A stretch of DNA of 64,000 nucleotides, taken from assembly GCF_904846215.1 (NCBI RefSeq), contig NZ_CAJGZK010000017.1, forward strand, positions 1-64,000, given 5' to 3'. The notes below the pieces were generated by a model. The model saw only the letters and a list, made by a program, of their open reading frames with translations, searched no databases and was not told where the DNA came from. The stretch is from Psychrobacter glacincola (GTDB lineage Bacteria > Pseudomonadota > Gammaproteobacteria > Pseudomonadales > Moraxellaceae). The position numbers and the translations under genes were made by a program. Below are positions 55,800 to 64,000 of this stretch, one piece after another. Position 1 is the stretch's first letter. Each line of letters begins with the position of its first letter.

Positions 55800-57416
55800 C
55801 TATTTTTTCCCCATCATTTCTGCTAACGCGGCAAGCTCTTTGCCAAGTGGATTACGCTTATGATACAAATAATAAAAATAAACCATTAATAAATAGATCG
55901 CAGTAATCGTAGCGCTCACTGCCATCAAAAAGAATAAGTCATCATAAGCGGCGACGGTCGCTTGGCGCTGAATACCTTGCAGCATTTGGGTCATCTGAGC
56001 AGGATTGCCAGCAGTCATCGAGCTGACCATGTCTGCATAGTGCATCTGCGTGCGAATAGTGGTAAAGGCTTGAATGCCGGCTGCACCTGCCAGACCGCCT
56101 ACGGTTTGTGAGATACCAAAAATCACTGAAAAACTAATAATATAAGCAGGACCATTGGCAATGGCGCGGAACATCCCTTCAAATACCATTGGACCCATAA
56201 AGTAGACGGCAGCAAAGGCAATGATAAACTGGCTAAAATAAAACATCGCCGGTGTAGAATTCAGCGACAAACCCGTATCTATCCAAGCGCCAATCGCAAT
56301 CAGCGTAACCGCAAAAATCACCGGTCGACGTAGGTCCATCGCATTGGTCGTAAAAATGCTAAGCACCAATGCAAGTGCACTGGCTGCCAAAATAATGGCG
56401 TAAAAGACAATCAGCTGATCGTTGCCATAGCCAAGGTTTGCCAATAATCCTGCTGCGCCAACGCTTTGCTCAGACAGCAAAATACGCATCACAGCACCGG
56501 TTATCATAAAGGCAATAATCGTCCGACTACGCATCCAGCGTACTTGCAGCATCGGATTTTTACGGTGAGTTTCAATCCATAAAGCAATAGAAATTGTCAC
56601 GACAGCAATGATAAGCGGGTAACTGAGCCAAGGCGTTGTCCACCATAAGATACGACCTTGTACCAAAAATACTGCCAATGCCGCAAGACCACTCGCAAAA
56701 AAAGCAAAGCTGATGATATCAAGCTTTTCAAAGACTTTTTCCATATTACCGCGTGGCAGCTCAAGGATATTAATCAACCCAAAGCATATCAATGCTAAGC
56801 CTACTTGGAATAGAAACAAACCTTCAAGTTGACCGTCAGCAGCTAGGTAAGGCGAGATGATACGTGATAAAGGTACCCCAAACTGTACCAATCCAAAGCC
56901 CAAGATCAGCCCGCTGATACGCCGAGCTGTTGGCATGCCTTGCAGACAATAAAATATAGCCAACACCGTCATAGCACTGGCAACCACGCCACTAAAACCA
57001 CGGGCAATCAGCTCTAAATAATAAGGATCAATGTCAATACCGGTGGTTGAGCTGAGCAGATGACTACTGACCAACCACTGCATACTGGTCGCTGACAGCA
57101 AAAAAAATAAAGTGATTTTGCTAAATAGCGACATACCAAATTGTTGACGAATTTTATATAGCAGTACAGTGACACCAGCGTTGGTCATATTGTAAGCGAC
57201 TGATATCCAGCCGCCTTCAACAGGTGTTAAGCCCATTTCCCCTTGAATTTGAGAAAGATTAGCCACCAGTAGACCGTTTTGGAAACTGGCAGTAATACCG
57301 ATAAAAATACCAATCAATAAGTAAAATACCTTTCGATAAGTAGGATGGTCGGGTGTGGCAGGGGAGCCCAGCATGAACGGCTGTTCATGAGGCTTAAACT
57401 GATAGTCGGTACTCAT
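55800..57416 (-). CDS. MFS multidrug efflux transporter, DHA2/EmrB type
   Basis: The 538-aa membrane protein has about 14 membrane helices. Family signs are ANLSQIQGEMGLTPVEGGWISVAYNMTNAGV, MPTARRISGLILGFGLV and the C-terminal YADMVSSMTAGNPAQMTQML loop with QRQATVAAYDDLFFL. With the HlyD-type adaptor encoded 102 bp downstream it should form an EmrAB-style pump driven by protons. EmrA usually comes first; here EmrB comes first. Its ATG has no ribosome site of its own but overlaps the stop (ATGA) of a 13-codon leader ORF that has a perfect one. Confidence 0.9.
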   Translation of the reverse strand: MSTDYQFKPHEQPFMLGSPATPDHPTYRKVFYLLIGIFIGITASFQNGLLVANLSQIQGEMGLTPVEGGWISVAYNMTNAGVTVLLYKIRQQFGMSLFSKITLFFLLSATSMQWLVSSHLLSSTTGIDIDPYYLELIARGFSGVVASAMTVLAIFYCLQGMPTARRISGLILGFGLVQFGVPLSRIISPYLAADGQLEGLFLFQVGLALICFGLINILELPRGNMEKVFEKLDIISFAFFASGLAALAVFLVQGRILWWTTPWLSYPLIIAVVTISIALWIETHRKNPMLQVRWMRSRTIIAFMITGAVMRILLSEQSVGAAGLLANLGYGNDQLIVFYAIILAASALALVLSIFTTNAMDLRRPVIFAVTLIAIGAWIDTGLSLNSTPAMFYFSQFIIAFAAVYFMGPMVFEGMFRAIANGPAYIISFSVIFGISQTVGGLAGAAGIQAFTTIRTQMHYADMVSSMTAGNPAQMTQMLQGIQRQATVAAYDDLFFLMAVSATITAIYLLMVYFYYLYHKRNPLGKELAALAEMMGKK

Positions 57417-57454
57417 AAGGCGGGGTCGATCTGTATAGGGGAATTGAGTAACAT
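57413..57454 (-). CDS. 13-codon leader ORF translationally coupled to the EmrB-like gene
   Basis: AGGAG, 7 nt before an ATG at 57454, opens a frame reading MLLNSPIQIDPAL, whose TGA overlaps the EmrB-like ATG as ATGA. The main gene has only CCCCGCCTT upstream, so it is probably translated by reinitiation. The ORF may be purely a coupling device or an attenuation-type sensor. Confidence 0.55.
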   Translation of the reverse strand: MLLNSPIQIDPAL

Positions 57455-57639
57455 AGAACAGCTCCTAAACGAGACCTGCGACAGTTGGAGTGGCATCCAT
57501 TAAGCTTACTGCTATGTAATAGAGTGATATAACCAAAAGAAGCGCCTAAAAGCTGCTTGAGACATTTTATCATGGTTTTTGCTGAGGGTTTAATATCTGT
57601 GTCTATTAACTGTAGAGCATGAGACGTGTCGCCCCCATA

Positions 57640-57777
57640 TATAGTTAAAATATCTCAAAAACGCTACAGTGCTGCTGGTATAAATTTTTTGCAGCCTCTG
57701 TTTGCGTAGGCACAGCAAGCAAGAAAAATGAATATCAGCAGTACTTGATGTATCAATATTACTTTTCCCTGACTATA
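57640..57777 (-). repeat. dispersed hairpin repeat, copy E
   Basis: The 138-bp copy in reverse orientation is almost identical to copy B (three differences counted by eye). Located about 220 bp upstream of the EmrB-like gene. The rest of the gap between the EmrB-like and GST genes holds no gene except the leader ORF and terminator. Confidence 0.85.
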
Positions 57778-57852
57778 TTCAGCTCAAACTACGAGGCTAA
57801 TTAATTGGAATGGGTCATAACTCAATTTGATAAAGCTCTAAAACCATACGTA

Positions 57853-57883
57853 AAAAGGCAGCCTATCACGTAGGCTGCCTTTT
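57853..57883. terminator. terminator downstream of the GST gene
   Basis: AAAAGGCAGCCTA / TAGGCTGCCTTTT with a TCACG loop about 70 bp past the GST stop; a T-run exists on both strands. Confidence 0.88.
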
Positions 57884-57955
57884 GGTTATCATTGATACAG
57901 TCTGTATTCTTTACAGTTGATACGAGATTGCACTGATCACATTACAGATTTATTA

Positions 57956-58591
57956 TTACTCATTGCTTGTTTTATCGTAATTCGCTTCCAAACGCATGGC
58001 GCGCTGATAGCTATCAAGGGTCGCAAGCTGTAGCGCGTACTGTCTGATATGAGGATAATCCTCTAACGCCTCACGCTTGACGAGCATAATCAAATCAAAT
58101 GACAGCATAAAATCTGCACCGCTTAGCTTGTTACCCACGATAAAGGATTTGCCTGCCACCTCGTCATTTAGATAGCTCAGTAGCCTGTGTTTTTCTTGAG
58201 CGATATACCCTTTTAAAAATGCATTATCACCAGCACCTGCTTTATTGGTAAATAATTCAAGCAAAAGCGGCAGCATCAGCGAGCTTTCAGCAAAGTTAAT
58301 CCACTGTAAATAATGACCATAATCTGCGCTATCGATAGCAGGGCGCAGATTATCAGGTGCAAACCGCTCAATCAATAGCTCAGTAATCGCACCTGACTCT
58401 GCATATAGCTCGCCATCCATCTCAATAACCGGAGACTTACCAAGAGGATGTACCGCTTTTAGGCTATCTGGTGCTAGATGCGTTTTGGCATCACGCTGGT
58501 GGCTAATAATTTCATAAGGTTGTCCCAATTCTTCTAAAAGCCATAACGTCCGTAATGAGCGTGATTGATTGAGGTGATGTAAGCGAATCAT
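57956..58591 (-). CDS. glutathione S-transferase
   Basis: The 211-aa protein has an N-terminal thioredoxin fold (about 1-78). RLHHLNQSRSLRTLWLLEELG contains the activating Ser/Arg region, HPLGKSPVIEMDGE the cis-proline, and ESGAITELLIERF the gamma-glutamyl site. The all-alpha C-terminal domain follows. It conjugates or reduces with glutathione. The gene is 33 bp after the DJ-1/PfpI gene on the same strand, and both fit electrophile detoxification. Confidence 0.9.
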   Translation of the reverse strand: MIRLHHLNQSRSLRTLWLLEELGQPYEIISHQRDAKTHLAPDSLKAVHPLGKSPVIEMDGELYAESGAITELLIERFAPDNLRPAIDSADYGHYLQWINFAESSLMLPLLLELFTNKAGAGDNAFLKGYIAQEKHRLLSYLNDEVAGKSFIVGNKLSGADFMLSFDLIMLVKREALEDYPHIRQYALQLATLDSYQRAMRLEANYDKTSNE

Positions 58592-58624
58592 TTAGTTAGC
58601 CTTTTTGCAGTGGATTTGATGCTA

Positions 58625-59302
58625 TTAAGCCTGTATTTTAGCCATTAAACGCTTGGCGGCTTCTTCTGACGACGCTGGATTTTGACCCGTGATCAGCAAA
58701 CCATCTTCGACCACAAACGATTCCCAATCAGAGCTTTTTTCATAGTTTCCGCCATTGGCTTTTAGCACATCTTCTAATAAGAAAGGCACGACGTCAGTGA
58801 GTTGAACCGCTTCTTCTTCGGTATTACTAAAGCCTGTGACCGTTTTGCCTTTGACCAGATACTCGCCATCGATTTTAACGTTTTTGAGCGCGGCAGGAGA
58901 ATGGCAGACAAAAGCAACAGGCTTATCTTGTTTGATAAACGTCTCAATCAATGCAATCGAGTTTTTATCAACGGCTAAATCCCACATTGGACCATGACCA
59001 CCAGGATAGAATACTGAATCAAAATCTTCCGCTTTCATATCTGCCAATTTTTTAGTCGTTGCTAGGCGTTCTTGGGCTTCAGAATCTTCTTTAAAACGTT
59101 TGGTATCTTTGGTTTGAGCATCCGGCGTGTCACTACTTGGGTCAAGTGGTGGTTGACCGCCTGCAGGAGAGGCAATCGTGATATTGACACCGGCATCTAA
59201 AAAAGCATAGTAAGGCGCGGCAAATTCTTCTAGCCAAAAACCTGTCTTCTTACCAGTATCGCCCAATTTATCGTGTGAAGTTAGTACCATTAAAATATTC
59301 AT
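58625..59302 (-). CDS. DJ-1/PfpI family protein, Hsp31/glyoxalase III-like
   Basis: The 225-aa protein resembles type 1 glutamine-amidotransferase-like Hsp31 relatives: MNILMVLTSHDKLGDTGKKTGFWLEEFAAPYY, the SVFYPGGHGPMWDLA block, and the nucleophile elbow VAFVCHSPAALKN with its Cys followed by His. Members convert methylglyoxal to lactate or repair glycated targets. This fits its neighbours (GST, CurA, YqhD), all handling reactive carbonyls. Confidence 0.88.
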   Translation of the reverse strand: MNILMVLTSHDKLGDTGKKTGFWLEEFAAPYYAFLDAGVNITIASPAGGQPPLDPSSDTPDAQTKDTKRFKEDSEAQERLATTKKLADMKAEDFDSVFYPGGHGPMWDLAVDKNSIALIETFIKQDKPVAFVCHSPAALKNVKIDGEYLVKGKTVTGFSNTEEEAVQLTDVVPFLLEDVLKANGGNYEKSSDWESFVVEDGLLITGQNPASSEEAAKRLMAKIQA

Positions 59303-59539
59303 AATTGTCCCTGTTTATTGTTGAAAGTTATTATTGAGGTTTATTATTGACGCTTATACTTGCTGTTTGTTATTGAAAGCTATCAGTCGGTATTAAAAAC
59401 CAGTAACGCTATCAAAAACGAATAACGCTAACAAACCGACTGCTGACAGTATTCATCTTTTAAGAATGACTTTCAGTAGCTGTCCTTAACAAGTTATGTT
59501 GTTAACTGGTTATTTTTAGGATTTTGTTTTTAATATCAG

Positions 59540-60601
59540 CTATTTCACGTCAGCTACTTTAACCACCGTTTTGCCAAAGTTCTTACCATCAAGCATATCA
59601 AAGAAAGCTTGTGGTGCTTGTGCTAAGCCGTCGACTTGGTGCTCTTTGGTTTTAACGTCACCTGATTCAAGCCATTTGCTCATCGTAGCTAAGAATTCTG
59701 GAAAGTGGTCGCCATATTCTTCAAAGATAATAAAGCCTTTGATCGTTAGGCGCTTACTGAGAATATTACCCATCAGCACACCTAAGCGGTCTTTACCATC
59801 CGGCAATTCGGTGGCGTTATACTGTGATACCAAGCCACATACCGGGATACGGGCATGGGCATTTAACAGTGGCAATACGCCATCAAAGACTTTACCACCG
59901 ACGTTTTCGTAATAAATATCGATACCATCTGGGCAGGCAGCAGCCAGTTGTTCGGCAAAGTCATCGGCTTTATGGTCAAGACATACATCAAAGCCTAGCT
60001 CTTCAACCGCGTAAGCACATTTCTCAGCACCGCCCGCGACCCCAATAGTACGTAAGCCTAATTTATTACCGACTTGTCCAACGGTCGCGCCAACAGGACC
60101 TGTTGCCGCAGCGACGACTAAAGTTTCACCTTTTTTTGGTTTGCCAATATCGGTCAAACCCATGTAACCTGTGAAGCCCGGCATACCAAGTACACCCAAG
60201 CCATAAGACGGGTTCGCCATGTTTTTATCGAGCTTTAATACGCCTATCCCATCACTGACGCTATAATCCTGCCAGCCTGAGTTGGACACTACCAAATCGC
60301 CGACTGCAAAGTTATCGATGTTAGATTCGACAACTTGGGCAACCGTTCCGCCTAGCATGACGTCGCCAATTTGTAGTGGATCAGCGTAGCTTGCGGCATC
60401 ACTCATACGTCCGCGCATATAAGGATCAAGCGATAAATATATGGTGCGCAGTAGCATTTCACTTTGATTGGGTTTTGGTATCTCGCCAGTAGCCAATTCA
60501 AAGTTATCGGCAGTTGGTGCGCCATGTGGGCGGCTGGCAAGTTTGATTTGACGGTTTTGTTGTTGATTTTGCTGCTTATTAACGTCGTCATTGAAGCTCA
60601 T
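59540..60601 (-). CDS. NADP-dependent zinc-less medium-chain reductase (CurA-like)
   Basis: The 353-aa member of the MDR superfamily lacks zinc ligands. It has the leukotriene B4 dehydrogenase/CurA signs: NQSEMLLRTIYLSLDPYMRGRMSD, LGVLGMPGFTGYMGLTDIG, the cofactor loop GAVGQ-type AAATGPVGATVGQVGNKLG and VGGKVFDGVLPLLN. It reduces the double bond of alpha,beta-unsaturated carbonyls, an electrophile defence. An N-terminal Gln/Asn-rich stretch (DDVNKQQNQQQNRQ) precedes it. A 13-bp minisatellite lies directly upstream. Confidence 0.88.
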   Translation of the reverse strand: MSFNDDVNKQQNQQQNRQIKLASRPHGAPTADNFELATGEIPKPNQSEMLLRTIYLSLDPYMRGRMSDAASYADPLQIGDVMLGGTVAQVVESNIDNFAVGDLVVSNSGWQDYSVSDGIGVLKLDKNMANPSYGLGVLGMPGFTGYMGLTDIGKPKKGETLVVAAATGPVGATVGQVGNKLGLRTIGVAGGAEKCAYAVEELGFDVCLDHKADDFAEQLAAACPDGIDIYYENVGGKVFDGVLPLLNAHARIPVCGLVSQYNATELPDGKDRLGVLMGNILSKRLTIKGFIIFEEYGDHFPEFLATMSKWLESGDVKTKEHQVDGLAQAPQAFFDMLDGKNFGKTVVKVADVK

Positions 60602-60685
60602 GATAAATCGCCTTATTTTATTTATTTTTGATTTTATAGTTAGCTGCCACTCTGAAGTGACAGGCTAGTGGTTTCTATAACGACA

Positions 60686-60750
60686 ATATGACTATAAAAT
60701 ATGACTATAAAATATGACTATAAAATGTCACTGTAGAATGTCACTATAAA
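60686..60750. repeat. 13-bp minisatellite upstream of the CurA-like gene
   Basis: Five units of 13 bp: ATATGACTATAAA three times exactly, then ATGTCACTGTAGA and ATGTCACTATAAA. It fills the promoter interval between the YqhD-like and CurA-like genes. Copy-number change would alter promoter spacing. Confidence 0.85.
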
Positions 60751-60765
60751 TAATTATTAAGAAAC

Positions 60766-61974
60766 TTAAGCGTGACTGGTTACAGCACGCTCTAAGATAC
60801 GACGTGATACTGCTAAGTCGTTTTTACTGTGCTCGCCCAATTTCACCATACCATGCACTTCTAACTGCTTGATAATAGGATCAATGGCGGCTGCATCTAA
60901 CTCTACATCTGCTAAGCTGACCGGCAGTCCAAGCTTACGGAAGAAGTTTTCAGTCTGTTTGATAGCCTCTTCAATAATGGCATCATCATTTTGATCAGTA
61001 TCAGTAATGTTCCAAACGTTACGGGCATATTGAAGCAATTTGTCTTTTTTGCTGTCTTTAAGCTCACGCAGCACCGATGGCAATACGATGGTCAGCGTAC
61101 GTGCATGGTCAATCGCGTGTAATGATGTCAACTCATGACCAATCATATGCGTCGTCCAATCTTGCGGTACACCAGTACCGATCAGACCATTTAGCGCCAT
61201 GGTTGCCGTCCACATGATGTTTTTACGTGTCTCTAAATTCTCTGGATCAGCTTTGACCGCTGTGCCTTCTTCAATTAGAATTTTTAACAGGCTCTCAGAA
61301 AAGGCATCTTGGACTTTCGCATTGACCGGATAGGTCAGATACTGTTCCATCACATGAACAAAGGCATCAGCCACACCATTCATCACTTGGCGTTCCGGTA
61401 AGGTCATGGTTTTGAGTGGATCTAAAATTGAAAACTTAGGAAAGGCAAGAGGATTACCAAACGGCAGTTTTGCTTGACGTTCACTATAGTTAATCACGCC
61501 GCCTGAATTCATCTCAGAGCCAGTCGCTGGAATGGTCAATACCGCGCCCAAATCCACTGCTGAATCGATATCTCTGCAATAACTGGTGAGCGCATCCCAC
61601 GCCTTATCGCGTGATACGGTGCCGTCTTCTTCAGTCAATGACGAGACGAGCGCAACAAACTTACTGCCGTCAAGCACAGAGCCACCGCCGACTGCTAATA
61701 AAAAGTCAATATCGTGCTCATTGACCATATCCGCCGCTTTTAGCAAAGTGGTAAATTCTGGATTGGCTTCAATACCGCCAAACTCGAATACTTCGCGATT
61801 GCCGCTAGCAGCCAATGCTGTTTTGACTTCATCTAACGTACCCGTACGCTGTGCTGAACCGCCACCATAGGTAATCAGTACACGGGCATCTGTCGGTACA
61901 AGCTCCGCTAACTGCTCGATTTGACCTTCACCAAAGACGATACGGACGGGATTGTAATATTGAAAGTTATTCAT
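60766..61974 (-). CDS. yqhD: iron-containing alcohol dehydrogenase (YqhD-like aldehyde reductase)
   Basis: The 402-aa protein has a cofactor-binding N-terminal part (VLITYGGGSAQRTGTLDEV, LLAVGGGSVLDGSKFVA) and a helical C-terminal part with metal ligands in NGVADAFVHVMEQYLT and HMIGHELTSLHAIDHARTL. The MNSGGVINY segment is typical of butanol-dehydrogenase/YqhD proteins, which reduce short toxic aldehydes with NADPH. An exact copy of the operator also found next to the NemR-like gene lies 95 bp upstream of its start. Confidence 0.9.
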   Translation of the reverse strand: MNNFQYYNPVRIVFGEGQIEQLAELVPTDARVLITYGGGSAQRTGTLDEVKTALAASGNREVFEFGGIEANPEFTTLLKAADMVNEHDIDFLLAVGGGSVLDGSKFVALVSSLTEEDGTVSRDKAWDALTSYCRDIDSAVDLGAVLTIPATGSEMNSGGVINYSERQAKLPFGNPLAFPKFSILDPLKTMTLPERQVMNGVADAFVHVMEQYLTYPVNAKVQDAFSESLLKILIEEGTAVKADPENLETRKNIMWTATMALNGLIGTGVPQDWTTHMIGHELTSLHAIDHARTLTIVLPSVLRELKDSKKDKLLQYARNVWNITDTDQNDDAIIEEAIKQTENFFRKLGLPVSLADVELDAAAIDPIIKQLEVHGMVKLGEHSKNDLAVSRRILERAVTSHA

Positions 61975-62320
61975 AAGATTCCTAATATATTTTTTGAGTA
62001 TGAAAAGCGTATTTGATATTGAAATAAAATCTGCAACTTGTTTGCATCTATGCGCATTATATATTAATTAGACCGGTCGTCTACAGATTATGATGAATGG
62101 TTACAAAACTATCGTATAAGCATGTTAGCCGATATTGGTCTAACCATATTGTTTGATTGTATTTTTGATAGTAGTAATTAATATTTTCTTCAAACAAAAT
62201 ATTAAGAAGACATCCTTGTTCAACAGTAAATTATAATGAGTCAAACAAGGATGAGTAAGGCAGAAGGATAGACAAAACGAGAGATATAGACTGTGAGAAG
62301 AGGGATTATAAAATGAAAAA
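61975..62320. other. intergenic region with operator, upstream of yqhD
   Basis: About 345 bp between yqhD and the NemR-like gene, holding the operator at 62069 and AT-rich promoter sequence. The remaining part shows no gene. Confidence 0.6.
62069..62083. promoter_or_regulatory. putative NemR-like operator 1
   Basis: TAGACCGGTCGTCTA has a TAGAC-N5-GTCTA palindrome with GACCGGTC nested inside. It lies upstream of yqhD and is identical to the site at 63097. It resembles the known E. coli NemR box (TAGACC...GGTCTA). Confidence 0.75.
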
Positions 62321-62959
62321 TTAGCGACCCATAGCGGTAGTGGTCATCAGCCATACTTCTGCTAATGGTGTATCCGTTTGACTAATTTTCGCAACTAAGC
62401 TGGCACCAAGCCATGCAAAATACCAACGCTTTGCCATACTCTCAGCAGCCACGTTAGCAGGATGAGGTACAGAACCGTCCGCCCAGCCTGCTTTGATTTG
62501 GGTTGCAAGCCAAGTAATCGTTTGCTGATAGCCCGCATGTAGTACTTTACGCATCGGCTCCGACATATCTGACACTTCAGCGCTGAGCTTTACTACCAAG
62601 CATTTTTCATGATCACAGCCACTTTGCTGCGTGTCATACCAGTTTTGGAAATAGTCATATAGTTTCTGCTGAGCGCTAATATCTTGTGACCCAATAACAT
62701 TCAAGCGCTGCTTATACTGGGTAAAGTAATGGCTGATAATCGCCTCACCAAAGGCTTCTTTTGATGCAAAATAATGATAAAAAGAGCCTTTTGGTACGCC
62801 CGCGGTATCTAATATTTGCTTGATACCTACCGCAGTAAAACCTTTTTGTGCGATGAGCTTATAACCCGTCGTTAATAAATGGTCTCTGGTGTTTGATAAC
62901 GCAATAGTAGATAGCGCACTATCTGTTTGAGTGTGGTTTATAGCATTGGGTGTAGACAT
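62321..62959 (-). CDS. TetR-family regulator, NemR-like
   Basis: The 212-aa protein has a TetR HTH (about 25-75, GYKLIAQKGFTAVGIKQILDTAGVPKGSFYHYFASKEAFGEAI). Its ligand domain begins at the Cys-containing CDHEKCLVVKLSAEVSDMSEPMR (about 125-147), closely resembling the redox- and electrophile-sensing segment of NemR with its reactive cysteine. It is divergent from an aldehyde dehydrogenase gene, with operator 2 in between, and near yqhD with operator 1. It should repress these genes until electrophiles or aldehydes appear. Confidence 0.85.
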   Translation of the reverse strand: MSTPNAINHTQTDSALSTIALSNTRDHLLTTGYKLIAQKGFTAVGIKQILDTAGVPKGSFYHYFASKEAFGEAIISHYFTQYKQRLNVIGSQDISAQQKLYDYFQNWYDTQQSGCDHEKCLVVKLSAEVSDMSEPMRKVLHAGYQQTITWLATQIKAGWADGSVPHPANVAAESMAKRWYFAWLGASLVAKISQTDTPLAEVWLMTTTAMGR

Positions 62960-63096
62960 GTTACTTATGTTCTCCTTAGAGAGACTTATTATTTAATGGT
63001 GTTTAATAAATTTATGAGTGCAAATGGACAAGTTACGTTTGTTCAACAAAGAGTAGAGAGAAAAGATTCTTATTTTCATAGTGTTTATGTTAGCAT

Positions 63097-63111
63097 TAGA
63101 CCGGTCGTCTA
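63097..63111. promoter_or_regulatory. putative NemR-like operator 2
   Basis: TAGACCGGTCGTCTA, identical to operator 1, lies in the 276-bp divergent promoter between the NemR-like gene and the aldehyde dehydrogenase gene, placing both under the same control. Confidence 0.75.
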
Positions 63112-63235
63112 GCAAGTTACGTTTGTTATCGTATGTGTCATTGCTTACTGAACCCGTTATTAAACTTGATAGGCGGTCATGATACGGTATAACCACACTC
63201 TAATAATATTTTTAAATAAAAAAATAGGAACAATT

Positions 63236-64000
63236 ATGTCAACAGAAACCAAAAGTATGCAGGTAAATACTTATACAGACTTTCATTTGCAATATATCGC
63301 AGGCGAATGGAAAAACGGTGATGACGATAGTATCAATACCAATACCAACCCGTTTAACGGTGAAACCTTGGTTGAGATTCAGCAAGCAACGGTTAAACAA
63401 CTTGATGATGCTTATCAAGCTGCTAGTCAGGCGCAAAAGCAGTGGGCACAGCAAACCCCGAACGAACGTGCTGCTATCCTTTATAAAGTAGTCAGTATTT
63501 TTGATCAGCGTCAAGATGAGATTATCGATTGGTTGATCAAAGAGTCGGGCAGTACACGCATTAAAGCCATGGTCGAGTTTAGCGGTGCGCGTGCGATTAC
63601 TCTTGAAGCAGCAAGCTTCCCCAATCGCGTACATGGCGAGATTCGCGCGTCGAACACGCCGGGTAAAGAGAACTTTATTTATCGTGAGCCGATGGGCGTG
63701 ATTGCGGTGATTAGCCCATGGAACTTCCCACTACATTTAACCCAGCGCTCGATTGCGCCAGCACTGGCATTGGGGAATGCGGTGGTATTAAAGCCTGCCA
63801 GTGACACGCCTATTACCGGCGGGCTGCTGCTTGCAAAAATATTTGAAGAAGCTGGTTTACCCACAGGTTTGCTTAATGTCGTCGTTGGTAGCGGTAGCGA
63901 GATAGGCGATGCGATGGTCACTCATCCTGTCCCGAGTTTGGTTTCCTTTACTGGCTCAACCTCTGTAGGCAAACATATCGGTGAGTTGGCAAATGGTGGG
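63236..64000 (+). CDS. NAD(P)-dependent aldehyde dehydrogenase (5' part)
   Basis: A 255-codon frame runs from an ATG at 63236 off the right edge with no stop. Aldehyde dehydrogenase motifs are in order: [24 protein letters not shown] (about 18-41), [34 protein letters not shown] (about 158-191, cofactor site) and [16 protein letters not shown] (about 237-252). The catalytic Glu and Cys lie beyond the edge. It oxidises aldehydes to acids; the substrate is unknown. The divergent NemR-like gene and operator 2 suggest induction by toxic aldehydes. Confidence 0.93.
   Translation, partial: MSTETKSMQVNTYTDFHLQYIAGEWKNGDDDSINTNTNPFNGETLVEIQQATVKQLDDAYQAASQAQKQWAQQTPNERAAILYKVVSIFDQRQDEIIDWLIKESGSTRIKAMVEFSGARAITLEAASFPNRVHGEIRASNTPGKENFIYREPMGVIAVISPWNFPLHLTQRSIAPALALGNAVVLKPASDTPITGGLLLAKIFEEAGLPTGLLNVVVGSGSEIGDAMVTHPVPSLVSFTGSTSVGKHIGELANGG

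Noticed and set aside
63239..63634. 131-codon minus-strand frame at the right edge
   Set aside because: It is the shadow of the aldehyde dehydrogenase gene, which has motifs in order on the plus strand.

Overview
The window looks like chromosome from a Psychrobacter-like gammaproteobacterium (Moraxellaceae). This is inferred from the style of the housekeeping proteins (GuaB, GlmM, CysS, Cca, PdxH), the AT-leaning codon use, and the presence of a SelO, a DUF2058 protein and a 556-aa 2-oxoacid decarboxylase. No species can be named from sequence alone.

Layout. (1) 1-5951: a catabolic block with the end of an acyl-CoA (glutaryl-CoA type) dehydrogenase, a class III CoA-transferase, an IclR regulator and a DctPQM TRAP transporter, plus a decayed insertion sequence. 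(2) 5952-17209: an accessory region. It holds IS3 end remnants, an unassigned gene, an alpha/beta hydrolase, a PP2C phosphatase, a WYL protein, a leucine-rich-repeat protein, a DUF1810 protein and a PD-(D/E)XK nuclease-like protein. It then has an intact IS3 element, a tyrosine integrase with excisionase-like and XRE regulators, phased GGTCACG iterons, and tRNA-Gly. (3) 17210-25700: 2-oxoacid decarboxylase, DUF2058 protein, dehalogenase, TetR regulator, a small membrane ORF coupled to a sterol-desaturase-family gene, and a fused VTT/disulfide-oxidoreductase protein. (4) 26197-31015: four genes in the order and with the families of the beta-hydroxyaspartate cycle (bhcA-bhcB-bhcC-bhcD, minus strand), with an NAD malic enzyme divergently upstream. 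(5) 33682-54187: an intact IS, a CAT-anticodon tRNA, and largely housekeeping genes (pteridine reductase, cca, maeB, selO, desaturase, GDPD, lipoprotein, cobalamin adenosyltransferase, cysS, MscS, guaB, glmM, pdxH). (6) 54307-64000: an EmrB/EmrA-like efflux pair behind a 13-codon leader ORF. It is followed by an electrophile/aldehyde group: GST, DJ-1/PfpI, CurA-like reductase, YqhD-like dehydrogenase, NemR-like TetR and the start of an aldehyde dehydrogenase. Two identical palindromic operators lie in that last group.

How the genes fit together. The bhc genes would turn glyoxylate plus glycine into oxaloacetate via 3-hydroxyaspartate and iminosuccinate. The malic enzymes (maeA, maeB) offer routes from C4 acids to pyruvate. 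The NemR-like repressor probably controls the flanking aldehyde dehydrogenase, itself and the YqhD-like enzyme through the two operators.

The most unexpected structure is a dispersed ~138-bp repeat in five intergenic copies (22978, 25794, 29682, 41428, 57640). It can fold into a long hairpin whose arms change in compensating fashion between copies. One copy fills the gap between bhcA and bhcB inside the operon.
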